The notes: generated from the letters alone by a model not told the origin. DNA of 64,000 nucleotides from Leptobacterium_A meishanense (GCF_037645805.1 NZ_JBBEXE010000001.1:124001-188000), one strand, 5' to 3'; counted from the first letter of the stretch, positions 26,281-36,337 are shown. Numbers and translations are program-made.

Positions 26281-26358
26281 CTTATTTTTTGATAAATATA
26301 TTTATTCTAAGAGGGAAGCATTGATTATTTAGAAAATTTTAACAATTATTACAAAGCT

Positions 26359-27252
26359 TCAGAACAGTTTTTTTGTCCCTTCAAGAAGTGTTTGCGGTAT
26401 ATGGATGTTTACCCCTAGCTCTTTGTTAAGTTTTTCTATGAAGTATGCCGATAAAAGTGGGGATTCTTTTTCCAGGTTTTGGTGTACAAAAAAATGGATA
26501 TTTTTTAATCCTAAGTTTCTCCATTCTCTGAGGCACTTTGTCCAATCATCCAATCGAGTATAGTCTGTTTCATGGTTTGCCCCAACATAACGGACAAATG
26601 CTTCATTATTGGTGAGTCGCATATGCATTAAGTCACGTCTTCCTGCAGTATCTACTAATACATTGGCAATATTGTTTTCTTCTAATAGCTGATACAACTC
26701 TTCGGCTACCGTTTTATCATTGAACCAATCCGTGTGCCTAAACTCAATCGCTAAAGGAAGTTCTTTGGGCCATAAGTCAACAAAAGAAATGACCCTGTCA
26801 AAATTCTTAGGCGCAAAATTATTGTGCATTTGTAGAAAAATAGTGCCCAGCTTTTCTTTTAAATGGATTACCCCGTTAATGTATTCTTCCAATAGTAATT
26901 CTACGTCTAACAACCATTTTCTATGACTGATTAATTGATTTATTTTTGGAAAAAACTTGAACCCTTCCGGTGTTTTTGCATGCCATTTCTCGTATTGTTC
27001 GATAGGAAACATTCTATAGAATGTGGCATTTAGCTCAATACAATTAAACTGTGATGCATAGTATTGCAGTTCGTCTTTCGTGCCTCTTGGGTAAAACCCT
27101 TTCAAGTCTTGTTTGTTCCATTTAGCACAGCCCACATATACTTTTAGTTCCTCGTCAGAAGTATATCTTTCAATTGCCTTTTTGGTACCGAAATGATCGG
27201 GCGGAATGCTGAAATCAATAATTTGAGGGTTATCAACTTTTCCAAATTTCAT
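26359..27252 (-). CDS. DUF72 domain-containing protein (YecE-like TIM barrel)
   Basis: A 297-residue protein. The DUF72 signature is seen in VYVGCAKWNKQDLKGFYPRG, then FNCIELNATFYR near residue 75, and a late HFVHQNLE. The fold is a TIM barrel. Function is unproven; related proteins are often near [4Fe-4S] or DNA-repair genes. Its first codon overlaps by two bases the longest reading frame of the divergent next gene, but that gene more likely starts 92 bases away. Confidence 0.88.
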   Translation of the reverse strand: MKFGKVDNPQIIDFSIPPDHFGTKKAIERYTSDEELKVYVGCAKWNKQDLKGFYPRGTKDELQYYASQFNCIELNATFYRMFPIEQYEKWHAKTPEGFKFFPKINQLISHRKWLLDVELLLEEYINGVIHLKEKLGTIFLQMHNNFAPKNFDRVISFVDLWPKELPLAIEFRHTDWFNDKTVAEELYQLLEENNIANVLVDTAGRRDLMHMRLTNNEAFVRYVGANHETDYTRLDDWTKCLREWRNLGLKNIHFFVHQNLEKESPLLSAYFIEKLNKELGVNIHIPQTLLEGTKKLF

Positions 27253-27343
27253 GCTAGAGAATGTTTATAAGGTGGTGAAAAAGTATTGTTTTGTTGTTGG
27301 TTATCCATTCCATTATTTCTCTAACTTTAGTAAAACTTCCATT

Positions 27344-27757
27344 ATGAACAAACGATCTGACGACTTATTGAACATTCGCCCTGACATTCCTTCTGCTATT
27401 ATTTATGATACTATGAACAATGATGAACGGTTTCAAAATAAAACATTGCGCCCTGTTATAAAGCTTCAGAATGATTTATTACTAGCTGCTTTTAAAAATT
27501 ACATCAATAAACACAAAGGTGTATTTTATACTTTTTCTCTTGAAAAACGGTTACAATTTATCGAAAATTCTGTCCAAAAGGATATAAAGTTTAGAAATTC
27601 TTTGAAGGGAATGGTGATTGGTCAATTTACCATTGAAGAATATACAAGCTATATCCAAAACTCATCTGCATTGAATAAACGAATGATGAATATGGTGATC
27701 GAAAGACTGAAAGACCAAGTTCAGTTATTGGAAAAAGAAATAGTCAATGTTGCCTAG
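27344..27757 (+). CDS. Conserved flavobacterial protein of unknown function
   Basis: A 137-residue protein from the ATG at 27344, chosen because taactttag at 27321-27329 resembles a -7 box and the longer frame (from 27251) would include it. The sequence is helical and contains LRPVIKLQNDLLLAAFKNY. Similar proteins in Flavobacteriaceae are sometimes labelled glyoxalase, but I see no glyoxalase metal ligands, so that name is not supported. It is cytoplasmic. It ends overlapping the convergent DUF2461 gene by four bases. Confidence 0.7.
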   Translation: MNKRSDDLLNIRPDIPSAIIYDTMNNDERFQNKTLRPVIKLQNDLLLAAFKNYINKHKGVFYTFSLEKRLQFIENSVQKDIKFRNSLKGMVIGQFTIEEYTSYIQNSSALNKRMMNMVIERLKDQVQLLEKEIVNVA

Positions 27758-28431
27758 TCGATTAGTGATACCCCGTTTAAATCGGTAGTTAAGACATCAC
27801 TCATATAATCAAAATAAGGCCGAATGGTTTTAAAATCTTCATTTACTTTATAGCTAAAATCAGCAGCGAGTACTTCTTTATCTGTAAACTTTTTGATGAA
27901 TATATGCTGTTTTTTCTTGATAAGGTCTATGTCAGGGTGTTCTTTGTCAAAACCCTTGGGGGCTGTTTTTACTTCTTCTCCTTCCAACGTTCCCCATACT
28001 TTTTTAAATGCAGGATTTTCTATTATCTCTCTGACTTCAGACGCGTCTTGTTCAAACTCTTTCCGGATTCTGAACAAGTCTTCTTTACTGGGTTCCCAGA
28101 AGCCACAGGCTATAAACGTATCACCTGGGGCAATATGCAAATAATAACCCCCTCTTAGCCTGGGTTTTGACCTTCTATACCATCCTCCGAAGTGTGTTTT
28201 ATATGGAGTTTTATCTTTAGAAAAGCGTACATCACGGTATATCCTGAACAGTTTATATGCTTCTATTTCATCATGGGTTTGTAACTGTTCCATGAGTTCT
28301 ATATAAAAGATCTTTATTTGTGCTTCAATGGCTTTAAATTCTTTTTTGTGTATTTCAAACCACTCCCGGTTGTTGTTCTTTTTTAATTCTTTAAAAAATG
28401 TAAAAGTTTCTTTTGGTACTATTGCTTCCAT
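27754..28431 (-). CDS. DUF2461 domain-containing protein
   Basis: A 225-residue protein with the DUF2461 (TIGR02453) pattern: FFKELKKNNNREWFEIHK at the start, FRIYRDVRFSKDKTPYK near residue 63 and GGYYLHIAPGD near residue 94. The family is widespread; no function is established. It lies 25 bases after a nitroreductase gene on the same strand, so the two are likely co-transcribed. Confidence 0.9.
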   Translation of the reverse strand: MEAIVPKETFTFFKELKKNNNREWFEIHKKEFKAIEAQIKIFYIELMEQLQTHDEIEAYKLFRIYRDVRFSKDKTPYKTHFGGWYRRSKPRLRGGYYLHIAPGDTFIACGFWEPSKEDLFRIRKEFEQDASEVREIIENPAFKKVWGTLEGEEVKTAPKGFDKEHPDIDLIKKKQHIFIKKFTDKEVLAADFSYKVNEDFKTIRPYFDYMSDVLTTDLNGVSLID

Positions 28432-28456
28432 AAAGTAAGCTCTATTAAAATTAGTT

Positions 28457-29023
28457 CTATGATTCTATCCAACTTGTTTTTTCTTCTATCGGAGTACGCT
28501 TAGAAGGTGACACATCATCATCATAGTATCCCATATAGAAGAAGCCAAGGCATTTTTCTGAGGGTTCCATACTTATAAATTCATCCATAAATTCAATAAG
28601 TGACGGCGAACTCCAATAACTTCCTATTTCATGTGCTGTAGCTGTTAGCCACATATTTTGAACTGCCATGGCTACAGCGGCTACTTCTTCCCATTCGGGA
28701 ACACGCTCTAAGCTGTCACGTTTCATAACGATGACAATTATTGTGTCGGCTTTTCGGGGGTTTTCTTGCAATTTAAGATGTTTTCTTTCAGAAAAATTAT
28801 CATCAATAGTGCTGTCTTTGTATTTTTCAGCAAGAAAATCTGCAAATCGCGCTTTTCCTTTTCCTCTTATGACTTTAAAGCGCCATGGTTCTGTTAGCCT
28901 GTGCGTAGGTGCCCGGTTCGCATTTTCGAGGATTTCATTAATAATTTCCTTAGGGATGGGCTTATCATTATACAGAGGAGGATAAACGGCTTTTCTATTT
29001 TGTATTGCCTGTGATATTGTCAT
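28457..29023 (-). CDS. Nitroreductase family protein
   Basis: A 188-residue flavoprotein. The FMN-binding N-terminus reads QNRKAVYPPLYNDKPIP, then NANRAPTHRLTEPWRF. Middle residues (VAMAVQNMWLTATAHEIGSYW) form the dimer and FMN contacts. It is closest in pattern to the small YdjA/TM1586-like group. It reduces nitro compounds or quinones with NAD(P)H. It precedes the DUF2461 gene. Confidence 0.9.
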   Translation of the reverse strand: MTISQAIQNRKAVYPPLYNDKPIPKEIINEILENANRAPTHRLTEPWRFKVIRGKGKARFADFLAEKYKDSTIDDNFSERKHLKLQENPRKADTIIVIVMKRDSLERVPEWEEVAAVAMAVQNMWLTATAHEIGSYWSSPSLIEFMDEFISMEPSEKCLGFFYMGYYDDDVSPSKRTPIEEKTSWIES

Positions 29024-29080
29024 GATCCTTGATATATATTGATAGGTTAATTCTGTATCTTATTATTGAAGTTTCATTTA

Positions 29081-30160
29081 TCAGAGCCATTTTTTTCGTT
29101 TGAAATAAAATAACATCAAGACAAAAATAACTAACATTGCTCCTAAAAGGATATAGTAACTATACTTGTAATGCAGTTCCGGCATGTGTTCAAAATTCAT
29201 TCCGTAAATGCCTGCAATGAAAGTTAAGGGGATAAATATCGTAGCAATAATGGTCAATACTTTCATAACATTGTTCATTCGGTTACTTACGGTACTCATA
29301 TACGTATCCATTAAACCCCACACAGTATCCCTATAAATTTCAATGTTTTCGATTATTTGTATAGTATGATCGTATAAATCCCGATAGTAGTCCCTTATGT
29401 CTTTATTAAATAGCAAGGAGTCTATTTTTTCCAATCGCCCAATTACTTCCCTTGCAGGAAAAACAGCCCTCCTTATTTTCAATGCCTCTTTTTTGATATC
29501 TTGTATCTGTCTTGTTATCGTATCATCGGGTTCATTAAATAACGTATCTTCTATAAGTTCTATTTTTTCTCCAAGTGTTTCGATGACTAAAAAATAATGA
29601 TCCACAATTGCATCAAGGAGCGCAAACAAAAGGTAATCGGATTTTTCTGTGCGGATACGTCCTTTAGCTTCTTTTATTCGGGTTCTGAGCGGATTAAAGA
29701 CATCCCCATCGGCCTCCTGAAAAGTCAATACATAATTTTTTCCCAGAACCATGCTTATATGTTCCACATTGAGCACATCATTTTGATAATAAAGCATCTT
29801 AAAAACAACGAAAACATACGTGTTGTATTCTTCTATTTTTGGCCGTTGATCGGTGTCCACAATATCTTCAAGAACTAAGGGGTGTAATGAATAGCGTTTT
29901 CCTAGCTTTTGTATATCTGCAGTGTTGTTAAGCCCATTAATATTTATCCATGTAATAGAATCAGCAGAAGAAGCTTCAAAAGCCTCTTCTAATTTTGCAA
30001 ATTCTTTCTCCCGAAAAGTGCTAGGTGTGTAATCAATAAGTTCTATATGGAAGCTTTTATCTTCTTTATATCCTGTGTACGTTATTGTACCCGGACTTTG
30101 TCCAATTTTCTTTCTGGAACGAAATACCTTTTTTTTTGGTGTGATTTTTTTTCTTGGCAT
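29081..30160 (-). CDS. corA: Magnesium/cobalt transporter CorA
   Basis: A 359-residue protein from the ATG at 30160; a TTG two codons earlier is not preferred. The N-terminal 30 residues are Lys-rich. The long cytoplasmic helical domain spans 35-295, and two membrane helices close the protein. The selectivity motif GMN is seen in IAGIYGMNFEHMPE near residue 322. CorA forms a pentameric Mg2+ channel in the inner membrane. It lies next to the his operon on the same strand but across a 26-base gap from the hisIE stop, and is likely transcribed with it or from read-through. Confidence 0.93.
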   Translation of the reverse strand: MPRKKITPKKKVFRSRKKIGQSPGTITYTGYKEDKSFHIELIDYTPSTFREKEFAKLEEAFEASSADSITWININGLNNTADIQKLGKRYSLHPLVLEDIVDTDQRPKIEEYNTYVFVVFKMLYYQNDVLNVEHISMVLGKNYVLTFQEADGDVFNPLRTRIKEAKGRIRTEKSDYLLFALLDAIVDHYFLVIETLGEKIELIEDTLFNEPDDTITRQIQDIKKEALKIRRAVFPAREVIGRLEKIDSLLFNKDIRDYYRDLYDHTIQIIENIEIYRDTVWGLMDTYMSTVSNRMNNVMKVLTIIATIFIPLTFIAGIYGMNFEHMPELHYKYSYYILLGAMLVIFVLMLFYFKRKKWL

Positions 30161-30192
30161 GGTCAACTAATATCAGTTATATAAAGATAGTA

Positions 30193-30789
30193 TTATTTGT
30201 GCCTTTTCTCCAATTGTGATATTACATCTGCTATTCCGTAGCCTTTGGCCTGTAGTAAAATAAGATAGTGAAACAAAAGGTCTGCTGCTTCATTTATGAA
30301 AAGGTTGTCATTGGTGTCTTTGGATTCAATAATAGTTTCTACTGCTTCTTCCCCAACCTTTTGTGCTATTTTGTTGATCCCCTCCTTGAACAAGGAAGAT
30401 ATGTAGCTGTTATCATTGTTATATTTTTTTCTGTCAGATATGATTTCTTCCAGTTTGGATAAGAAACCAAAAGAAGCACTGTTTTTTTCATTCCAACACG
30501 TATCGGAACCTTTATGACAAACAGGTCCTTGGGGAATAGCCTGAATGAGCAATGTATCATTATCACAATCTGGTCTAATATCGTTTACTTGCAAAAAGTT
30601 TCCACTTTCTTCTCCTTTCACCCATAAACGTCTCTTCTTTCTACTATAGAAAGTAACTTTTTTTGTTTCAACGGTTTTTATATATGCCTCCCGGTTCATA
30701 TATCCTAACATCAAAACACTTTTAGTATTAACATCTTGAATAATTGCAGGAAGCAATCCGTTGTTATTTTTATCAAAATCTAATTTCAT
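30193..30789 (-). CDS. hisIE: Phosphoribosyl-AMP cyclohydrolase / phosphoribosyl-ATP pyrophosphatase
   Basis: A 198-residue fusion for steps two and three of histidine synthesis. The HisI part (1-100) has the zinc and active-site residues in RPDCDNDTLLIQA and GPVCHKGSDTCW. The HisE part (108-198) has the pyrophosphatase helices with KVGEEAVETIIE. It overlaps hisF by four bases and is the last his gene. Confidence 0.95.
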   Translation of the reverse strand: MKLDFDKNNNGLLPAIIQDVNTKSVLMLGYMNREAYIKTVETKKVTFYSRKKRRLWVKGEESGNFLQVNDIRPDCDNDTLLIQAIPQGPVCHKGSDTCWNEKNSASFGFLSKLEEIISDRKKYNNDNSYISSLFKEGINKIAQKVGEEAVETIIESKDTNDNLFINEAADLLFHYLILLQAKGYGIADVISQLEKRHK

Positions 30790-31538
30790 AATCGCACAGG
30801 TATGTTATTTTTTTTGAGTTCTTTTTTTAAATCATGAATGGTAATTTCTTTGAAATGAAATACACTTGCAGCTAATGCAGCATCTGCATTTCCTTTTTTG
30901 AAAGCATCAACAAAATGCCTTTTCTTTCCTGCTCCCCCGGAGGCTATTACAGGAATGTTTACTGTTGCGGCAAGTGTTGCCAGCGCTTCATTTGCAAAAC
31001 CGTTTTTGGTTCCGTCATGATCCATGGAAGTAAACAAGATTTCCCCTGCCCCTCTTTGTTCTACTTCTTTTGCCCAATCAAATAAATTGATGTTTGTTGC
31101 TTTTTTTCCTCCTACCAAATGAACTTTCCACTGGTTATTGACCAGTTTTGCATCAATTGCTATCACAATACATTGGTTGCCAAATTTTAATGCCAACTCA
31201 TTTATTAATGCAGGATTTTTGACTGCTGAAGAATTAACAGAAACTTTGTCTGCTCCTGCTTTAAGGAGTAGTTCTACGTCCTGAACAGATGATATACCTC
31301 CTCCTACAGTAAAAGGAATGTCTATTTTTTCTGCAACATTGAGAACAAGTGGCAATAATGTTTTTCTTCTTTCTTCTGTTGCTGATATATCTAAAAAAAC
31401 CAACTCATCTGCTTCTTCTGCATATAACGCTGCGAGTGCTACGGGATCTCCTGCATCGCGAAGTTTAAGAAAATTCACTCCTTTTACCGTACGTCCATTT
31501 TTAATGTCTAAGCAAGGAATTATTCGTTTAGCTAGCAT
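30786..31538 (-). CDS. hisF: Imidazole glycerol phosphate synthase, cyclase subunit
   Basis: A 250-residue TIM barrel opening MLAKRIIPCLDIKNGRTVKGVNF, with catalytic Asp11 and a second Asp in VIAIDAK near residue 130. It uses ammonia delivered by HisH to cyclise PRFAR to imidazole glycerol phosphate plus AICAR. It overlaps hisA by 11 bases and hisIE by four, so translation is coupled. Confidence 0.97.
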   Translation of the reverse strand: MLAKRIIPCLDIKNGRTVKGVNFLKLRDAGDPVALAALYAEEADELVFLDISATEERRKTLLPLVLNVAEKIDIPFTVGGGISSVQDVELLLKAGADKVSVNSSAVKNPALINELALKFGNQCIVIAIDAKLVNNQWKVHLVGGKKATNINLFDWAKEVEQRGAGEILFTSMDHDGTKNGFANEALATLAATVNIPVIASGGAGKKRHFVDAFKKGNADAALAASVFHFKEITIHDLKKELKKNNIPVRL

Positions 31539-32268
31539 GATTTGATTGTGTAGTAATATATTTTTCTAATTCTTTCAAGGAAATCTTATTCTCGTAAATA
31601 GCTTTTCCAATTATAGCGCCTTCACAACCTATAACAGCTAACTCAGCAATGTCTTCCATGCTGGAAATACCTCCTGAAGCTATCAAGTGTAGATTTTCTA
31701 TTTTATTTAATACCGATTGGTATAATTTAAATGAAGGGCCTTTCAACATGCCATCCTTACTAATATCTGTGCATATAACATATTTAATGCCTTCATCTAC
31801 ATATCGTTTTATAAAAGGTATTAATGATTCTTCTGAAGTTTCTTTCCAACCATTAATCGCTATTCTCTGGTCATTAACATCCGCTCCTAATATAATATTG
31901 CTAGAGCCATATTGTTGAATCCAAGTATTGAATAATTCAGGATTTTTTATTGCTATACTGCCTCCTGTAACCTGTGAAGCACCACATTCAAAAGCTATTT
32001 TTATGTCTTCATCAGATTTTATGCCTCCCCCAAAGTCAATTTTCAAATTTGTTCTGGTTGCTATGCGTTCAAGTATTTTGTAATTGACAATATGATGGCT
32101 TTTAGCCCCATCTAAGTCCACTACATGTGCATAATGAATACCATGTGCTTCAAATTGTAGCGCCACTTCTAAAGGATCTTCATTGTATATTTTTTGTGTA
32201 CTGTAATCACCTTTGGTAAGTCGAACACATTTTCCATTTATTATATCAATTGCAGGGATAATCCTCAT
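31528..32268 (-). CDS. hisA: Phosphoribosylformimino-AICAR ribotide isomerase
   Basis: A 246-residue TIM barrel opening MRIIPAIDIINGKCVRLTKGDY, with the catalytic Asp8 and a second Asp in CTDISKDGM near residue 130. It isomerises ProFAR to PRFAR. The gene lies two bases after hisH and overlaps hisF. Confidence 0.97.
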   Translation of the reverse strand: MRIIPAIDIINGKCVRLTKGDYSTQKIYNEDPLEVALQFEAHGIHYAHVVDLDGAKSHHIVNYKILERIATRTNLKIDFGGGIKSDEDIKIAFECGASQVTGGSIAIKNPELFNTWIQQYGSSNIILGADVNDQRIAINGWKETSEESLIPFIKRYVDEGIKYVICTDISKDGMLKGPSFKLYQSVLNKIENLHLIASGGISSMEDIAELAVIGCEGAIIGKAIYENKISLKELEKYITTQSNHAS

Positions 32269-32270
32269 TA

Positions 32271-32855
32271 CTATTTTATTTTTAAAAAATTCGCTAACAC
32301 TCTGGAGCCTTCTTTACTGCTTTTTTCAGGATGAAATTGAACCCCATAAAAATTATCTTTATGCAATGCAGAGGCGTATTCAATCCCATAGTAGGTTGTT
32401 GAAATAGCATTTTTATGCAGCGGGACATAATAACTGTGTACTAGATACATGTATGCTCCCTCTTCTATTCCTTCAAATAAAGTGGTTTTCAGGTTTGAAA
32501 TTTTGTTCCACCCTATTTGAGGGATTTTCACATCATTCTTGAATTTCACAACGCCTGTGTTAAAAATTTTTAATCCTTCAGTATTGTTCTCTTCAGAAAA
32601 ATTACACATCAACTGCATCCCTAAACATATCCCCAGTACTGGTTGTTTTAATTCCGGTATTAATTTATGCAATCCAGAGCTCTTAAGTTTGTTCATCGCA
32701 CTACTTGCTTCTCCTACTCCCGGGAAAATAACTTTATCGGCATTTTGAATTTCATCAGGCCTACTTGTAAGTGCTGCTTCGTACCCTAAGCGTTGAACAG
32801 CAAATTTTATGCTCTGAATGTTCCCCGCACCGTAATCTATAATGGCTATTTTCAT
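32271..32855 (-). CDS. hisH: Imidazole glycerol phosphate synthase, glutaminase subunit
   Basis: A 194-residue class I glutamine amidotransferase. The nucleophile Cys is in LGICLGMQLM near residue 77, and the His-Glu pair in GVQFHPEKS near residue 176. It supplies ammonia to HisF. It starts 10 bases after the hisB stop. Confidence 0.97.
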   Translation of the reverse strand: MKIAIIDYGAGNIQSIKFAVQRLGYEAALTSRPDEIQNADKVIFPGVGEASSAMNKLKSSGLHKLIPELKQPVLGICLGMQLMCNFSEENNTEGLKIFNTGVVKFKNDVKIPQIGWNKISNLKTTLFEGIEEGAYMYLVHSYYVPLHKNAISTTYYGIEYASALHKDNFYGVQFHPEKSSKEGSRVLANFLKIK

Positions 32856-32865
32856 TATACTTTCT

Positions 32866-33999
32866 TTAAATAATACCTTTTGTGCTTGGCAAAACCATTT
32901 TCTCTACATCACGTTTTACAGCCATTTTAATAGCCTTCGCAAAAGCCTTAAAGATAGCTTCTATTTTGTGGTGCTCATTAATTCCTTCTGCTTTTATATT
33001 CAAGTTGGCTTTCGCCCCATCAGTAAATGATTTAAAAAAATGATAAAACATTTCTGTAGGCATTTTACCAATCATTTCACGTTTAAAATCGGCTTCCCAA
33101 ACCAACCAGTTACGTCCTCCAAAATCAATAGCTACCTGTGCTAAACAATCATCCATAGGAAGACAAAAACCATAACGCTCTATACCTAGTTTGTCTTCCA
33201 ATGCTTTATTAAAGACTTCTCCCAAAGCGATTGCAGTATCTTCAATGGTATGGTGTTCATCAACATTCAAATCCCCTTTTACATTAATTTTTAAATCCAT
33301 TTGCCCGTGTCTTGACAATTGATCGAGCATGTGATCAAAAAAGGCAATGCCAGTGTCTATTTTGCTGTTACCTACTCCGTCAATATTTAACGAAATAGCG
33401 ATGTTTGTTTCATTAGTTTTCCTGACGATTTCAGCGCTTCTTTGTTTCAGTTTTAAGAATTCATAAATAGTTTTCCAATTATCAGTCTCTAAAGCAATGA
33501 ACTGCCTTAGTTTCTTGTGGGAGATGGTTGTTTCTTTTTGTCCTAGACTTGTATTATTGTTAATGTATATAGCCTTACTGTTAAGATTCTTGGCTAATTC
33601 TACATCTGTCATTCGATCTCCGATTACATATGAGTTTTTCAAGTCATAATCATCTGAAAAAAAATTAGTCAACAATCCGATTTTTGGTTTACGGGTTGGG
33701 GCATTATCCTTGGCAAACGTTCGGTCTATAATTTCCTCTTTAAAAATAATTCCTTCGTTTTCCAGTGACTGCATAATAAATTTATGAACCGGCCAAAAAG
33801 TATCTTCGGGAAAACTATCAGTTCCTAGGCCATCCTGATTGGTTACCATCACAAGTTCATAATCCAACTCTCGTGCAATTTTTCCCAGATAAGAAAACAT
33901 ATTTGGATAGAATTCCAGTTTTTCAAATGCATCTATCTGTTCGTCACTAGGCTCTTTTATAAGCGTCCCATCACGGTCTATAAACAATACTTTTTTCAT
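32866..33999 (-). CDS. hisB: Bifunctional histidinol-phosphatase / imidazoleglycerol-phosphate dehydratase
   Basis: A 377-residue fusion. Residues 1-165 are a HAD phosphatase with the motif FIDRDGTL (Asp8 and Asp10) and GDRMTDVELA. Residues 185-377 are the dehydratase, with manganese-binding His pairs in FFDHMLDQLSRHG, DEHHTIEDT and NEHHKIEA. It performs steps seven and nine of the pathway. It overlaps hisC by four bases. Confidence 0.97.
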   Translation of the reverse strand: MKKVLFIDRDGTLIKEPSDEQIDAFEKLEFYPNMFSYLGKIARELDYELVMVTNQDGLGTDSFPEDTFWPVHKFIMQSLENEGIIFKEEIIDRTFAKDNAPTRKPKIGLLTNFFSDDYDLKNSYVIGDRMTDVELAKNLNSKAIYINNNTSLGQKETTISHKKLRQFIALETDNWKTIYEFLKLKQRSAEIVRKTNETNIAISLNIDGVGNSKIDTGIAFFDHMLDQLSRHGQMDLKINVKGDLNVDEHHTIEDTAIALGEVFNKALEDKLGIERYGFCLPMDDCLAQVAIDFGGRNWLVWEADFKREMIGKMPTEMFYHFFKSFTDGAKANLNIKAEGINEHHKIEAIFKAFAKAIKMAVKRDVEKMVLPSTKGII

Positions 34000-35045
34000 T
34001 GTTTCATTTCTTTTAAAGCTTTTATTAATTTATTGTTCTCTTCCGGTGTACCAATGGTAAAACGCAGGCAATCTTCACAAAGTGGTTGATTAGAGCGATT
34101 ACGGACTACAATACCCGCTTTTAGCAATTGGTTGTAACGCGTTGTTGCATCATCCATCTTCACCAAAACAAAGTTAGCCGATGTCGGATATGCTTTTTTA
34201 ACACACTTTATTTCAGTTAAAGCGCTAAGGAGTTTGTTTCTTTCATTAAGAATAGCATCAACATGCCGTTGTATTTTTTTTTGGTTTAGAATACATGATA
34301 ATGCGTGTTCCTGAGTGAGTAGGTTCACATTGTATGGTGGTTTTATTTTTTGCAGTGTTTTTATAATCTCTTTTGATGCATAGCATATACCTAAGCGAAT
34401 ACCTGCAGCTGCATAGGCTTTTGAGAGTGTCTGCGTCACAACTAAATTAGGAAATTCTTCCAATTTGGATATCCAGCTATGTTGTAATGAAAAATCAATA
34501 TAGGCTTCATCAATTATTACAAGTCCATTAAAGCTGTTTAAAATAAATTCAATATCCTTTATGTCAAGTAAATTCCCGGTAGGATTGTTAGGAGAACATA
34601 AAAAAATAAGTTTTGTTTGCCCGTCAATGGTGTTTAGTATTTTCTCTACATCAATTTTAAACTCTGTGGTTAAGAATACGCGTCTGTTGTCAATATTGTT
34701 TGTATCCGCCAAAACAGCATACATACCATAGGTTGGGGGCAATGTGATAATGTTGTCTTTTCCGGGTTCACAAAAAGCCCTGAATATTAAATCCAAGATT
34801 TCATCACTACCATTGCCTAGTAATAGTTGATAAGGGGATATATCTTTTAATTTTGCTAATACATTTTTTAATTCTTTTTGATTTGGATCCGGATAACGGT
34901 TAATGCCATTATTATAAGGGTTTTCATTAGCATCTAAGAATACCATTTCTGAAGTTGTGCCCATGTATTCGTCTCGTGCAGATGTGTAGGGTTTCATGTT
35001 AGCGACATTAGGTCGTATTAAATTTTTTAAATTAAATGTTCTCAT
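33996..35045 (-). CDS. hisC: Histidinol-phosphate aminotransferase
   Basis: A 349-residue fold-type I PLP enzyme. The PLP lysine is in TQTLSKAYAAAGIRLG near residue 211, and the phosphate-binding Arg in CLRFTIGTPEEN near the C-terminus. It transfers an amino group from glutamate to imidazole acetol phosphate. It overlaps both hisD and hisB by four bases. Confidence 0.96.
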   Translation of the reverse strand: MRTFNLKNLIRPNVANMKPYTSARDEYMGTTSEMVFLDANENPYNNGINRYPDPNQKELKNVLAKLKDISPYQLLLGNGSDEILDLIFRAFCEPGKDNIITLPPTYGMYAVLADTNNIDNRRVFLTTEFKIDVEKILNTIDGQTKLIFLCSPNNPTGNLLDIKDIEFILNSFNGLVIIDEAYIDFSLQHSWISKLEEFPNLVVTQTLSKAYAAAGIRLGICYASKEIIKTLQKIKPPYNVNLLTQEHALSCILNQKKIQRHVDAILNERNKLLSALTEIKCVKKAYPTSANFVLVKMDDATTRYNQLLKAGIVVRNRSNQPLCEDCLRFTIGTPEENNKLIKALKEMKQ

Positions 35046-36337
35046 AATAAATCATCGCTTATTGCTTTCAATCGTAGCGAAACAGCTTTTTTATGAGCTT
35101 GTAGCCCTTCTGCTTCTGCCATAACTTCAATTGAATTGCCTATATTTTGAATTCCTTTTTTTGTTATTTTTTGAAAAGTCATTGTTTTCATAAAAGAATC
35201 CAGGTTTACACCGCTGTAATTTTTTGCATACCCACTTGTAGGCAATGTATGGTTGGTTCCAGAGGCATAATCGCCTGCACTTTCAGGAGTATAATCACCA
35301 ATAAAAACAGATCCTGCATTTTCAATATTGTTTATATAAAAGTCCTCATTATCGGTACAGACAATGAAATGCTCAGGGGCATAATCATTAATGAAATTAA
35401 TAGCTGAGACATGATCTTCAAAATAGATTGATCTTGATTTTCTAATTGCTTCCTTAGCTATATTCTTACGAGGTAATTCTTTTATCTGAGCTTCAACTTC
35501 CTTTTCTACATTTTCGATTGTTTTTTTTGAAGTACTTACTAAAATAACTTGACTGTCTATGCCATGTTCTGCTTGTGATAATAAGTCCGAAGCAATAAAT
35601 GAAGGGTTTGCAGTATCATCAGCAATAATTAAAACCTCACTGGGCCCTGCAGGCATATCGATTGCTACTCCATATTTTGTAGCTAACTGCTTGGCTACTG
35701 TTACAAATTGGTTTCCGGGCCCAAATATTTTGTATACAGCAGGAATTGTTTCCGTACCAAAGGTCATTCCGGCGATTGCCTGTATACCTCCTATTTTAAA
35801 AATTTTGGTGATACCACATAAATTTGCTGTGTAAAGAATCTCATTCGCAATCGTGCCTTTTTTGTTTGGGGGTGTACAGAGAATAATTTCTTTACAACCA
35901 GCTAGTTTTGCAGGTATTGCCAACATTAAAATAGTTGAAAACAAAGGAGCTGTGCCTCCAGGGATATACAATCCTATTTTTTGAATAGGTTTTTTCTCCT
36001 GCCAACAATTAACTCCTTCTATCGTTTCGACGAAGACGGGGGGTGTTTTTTGAGCACTATGGAATTTTTCAATATTGCTTTTGGCTAGCTGAACAGCAGA
36101 TTTGACATTTTGAGAAACAATATTTGTCGCTTTCACTATTTCATCATCAGAAACTATATTGTTATTCAATAAAACATTATCAAAAAGTTCCGTATACTTA
36201 GTGATAGCAGAATCGCCTTTTAGTTTTACATCATTAAATATTCCTAATACGGTTTTTTCAATCTCATCAATTGTTTGCGTTGGCCTTTTTGTTAGTTCAG
36301 GCCATTTTTCTCTACTTGGGTTGTATATCTTTTCCAT
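35042..36337 (-). CDS. hisD: Histidinol dehydrogenase
   Basis: A 431-residue enzyme from the ATG at 36337. The longer frame depends on a TTG at 36382 that would overlap hisG by 28 bases, so the ATG, 17 bases after hisG, is preferred. Family motifs include QEKKPIQKIGLYIPGG, DMPAGPSEVLI and SQAEHGIDSQ, which carries zinc and active-site residues. It oxidises histidinol to histidine in two NAD-dependent steps. Confidence 0.97.
   Translation of the reverse strand: MEKIYNPSREKWPELTKRPTQTIDEIEKTVLGIFNDVKLKGDSAITKYTELFDNVLLNNNIVSDDEIVKATNIVSQNVKSAVQLAKSNIEKFHSAQKTPPVFVETIEGVNCWQEKKPIQKIGLYIPGGTAPLFSTILMLAIPAKLAGCKEIILCTPPNKKGTIANEILYTANLCGITKIFKIGGIQAIAGMTFGTETIPAVYKIFGPGNQFVTVAKQLATKYGVAIDMPAGPSEVLIIADDTANPSFIASDLLSQAEHGIDSQVILVSTSKKTIENVEKEVEAQIKELPRKNIAKEAIRKSRSIYFEDHVSAINFINDYAPEHFIVCTDNEDFYINNIENAGSVFIGDYTPESAGDYASGTNHTLPTSGYAKNYSGVNLDSFMKTMTFQKITKKGIQNIGNSIEVMAEAEGLQAHKKAVSLRLKAISDDLL

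Noticed and set aside
27251..27343. Extended N-terminus of the 27344 gene
   Set aside because: The extra residues overlap the divergent DUF72 start and a -7-like box, and do not look conserved.
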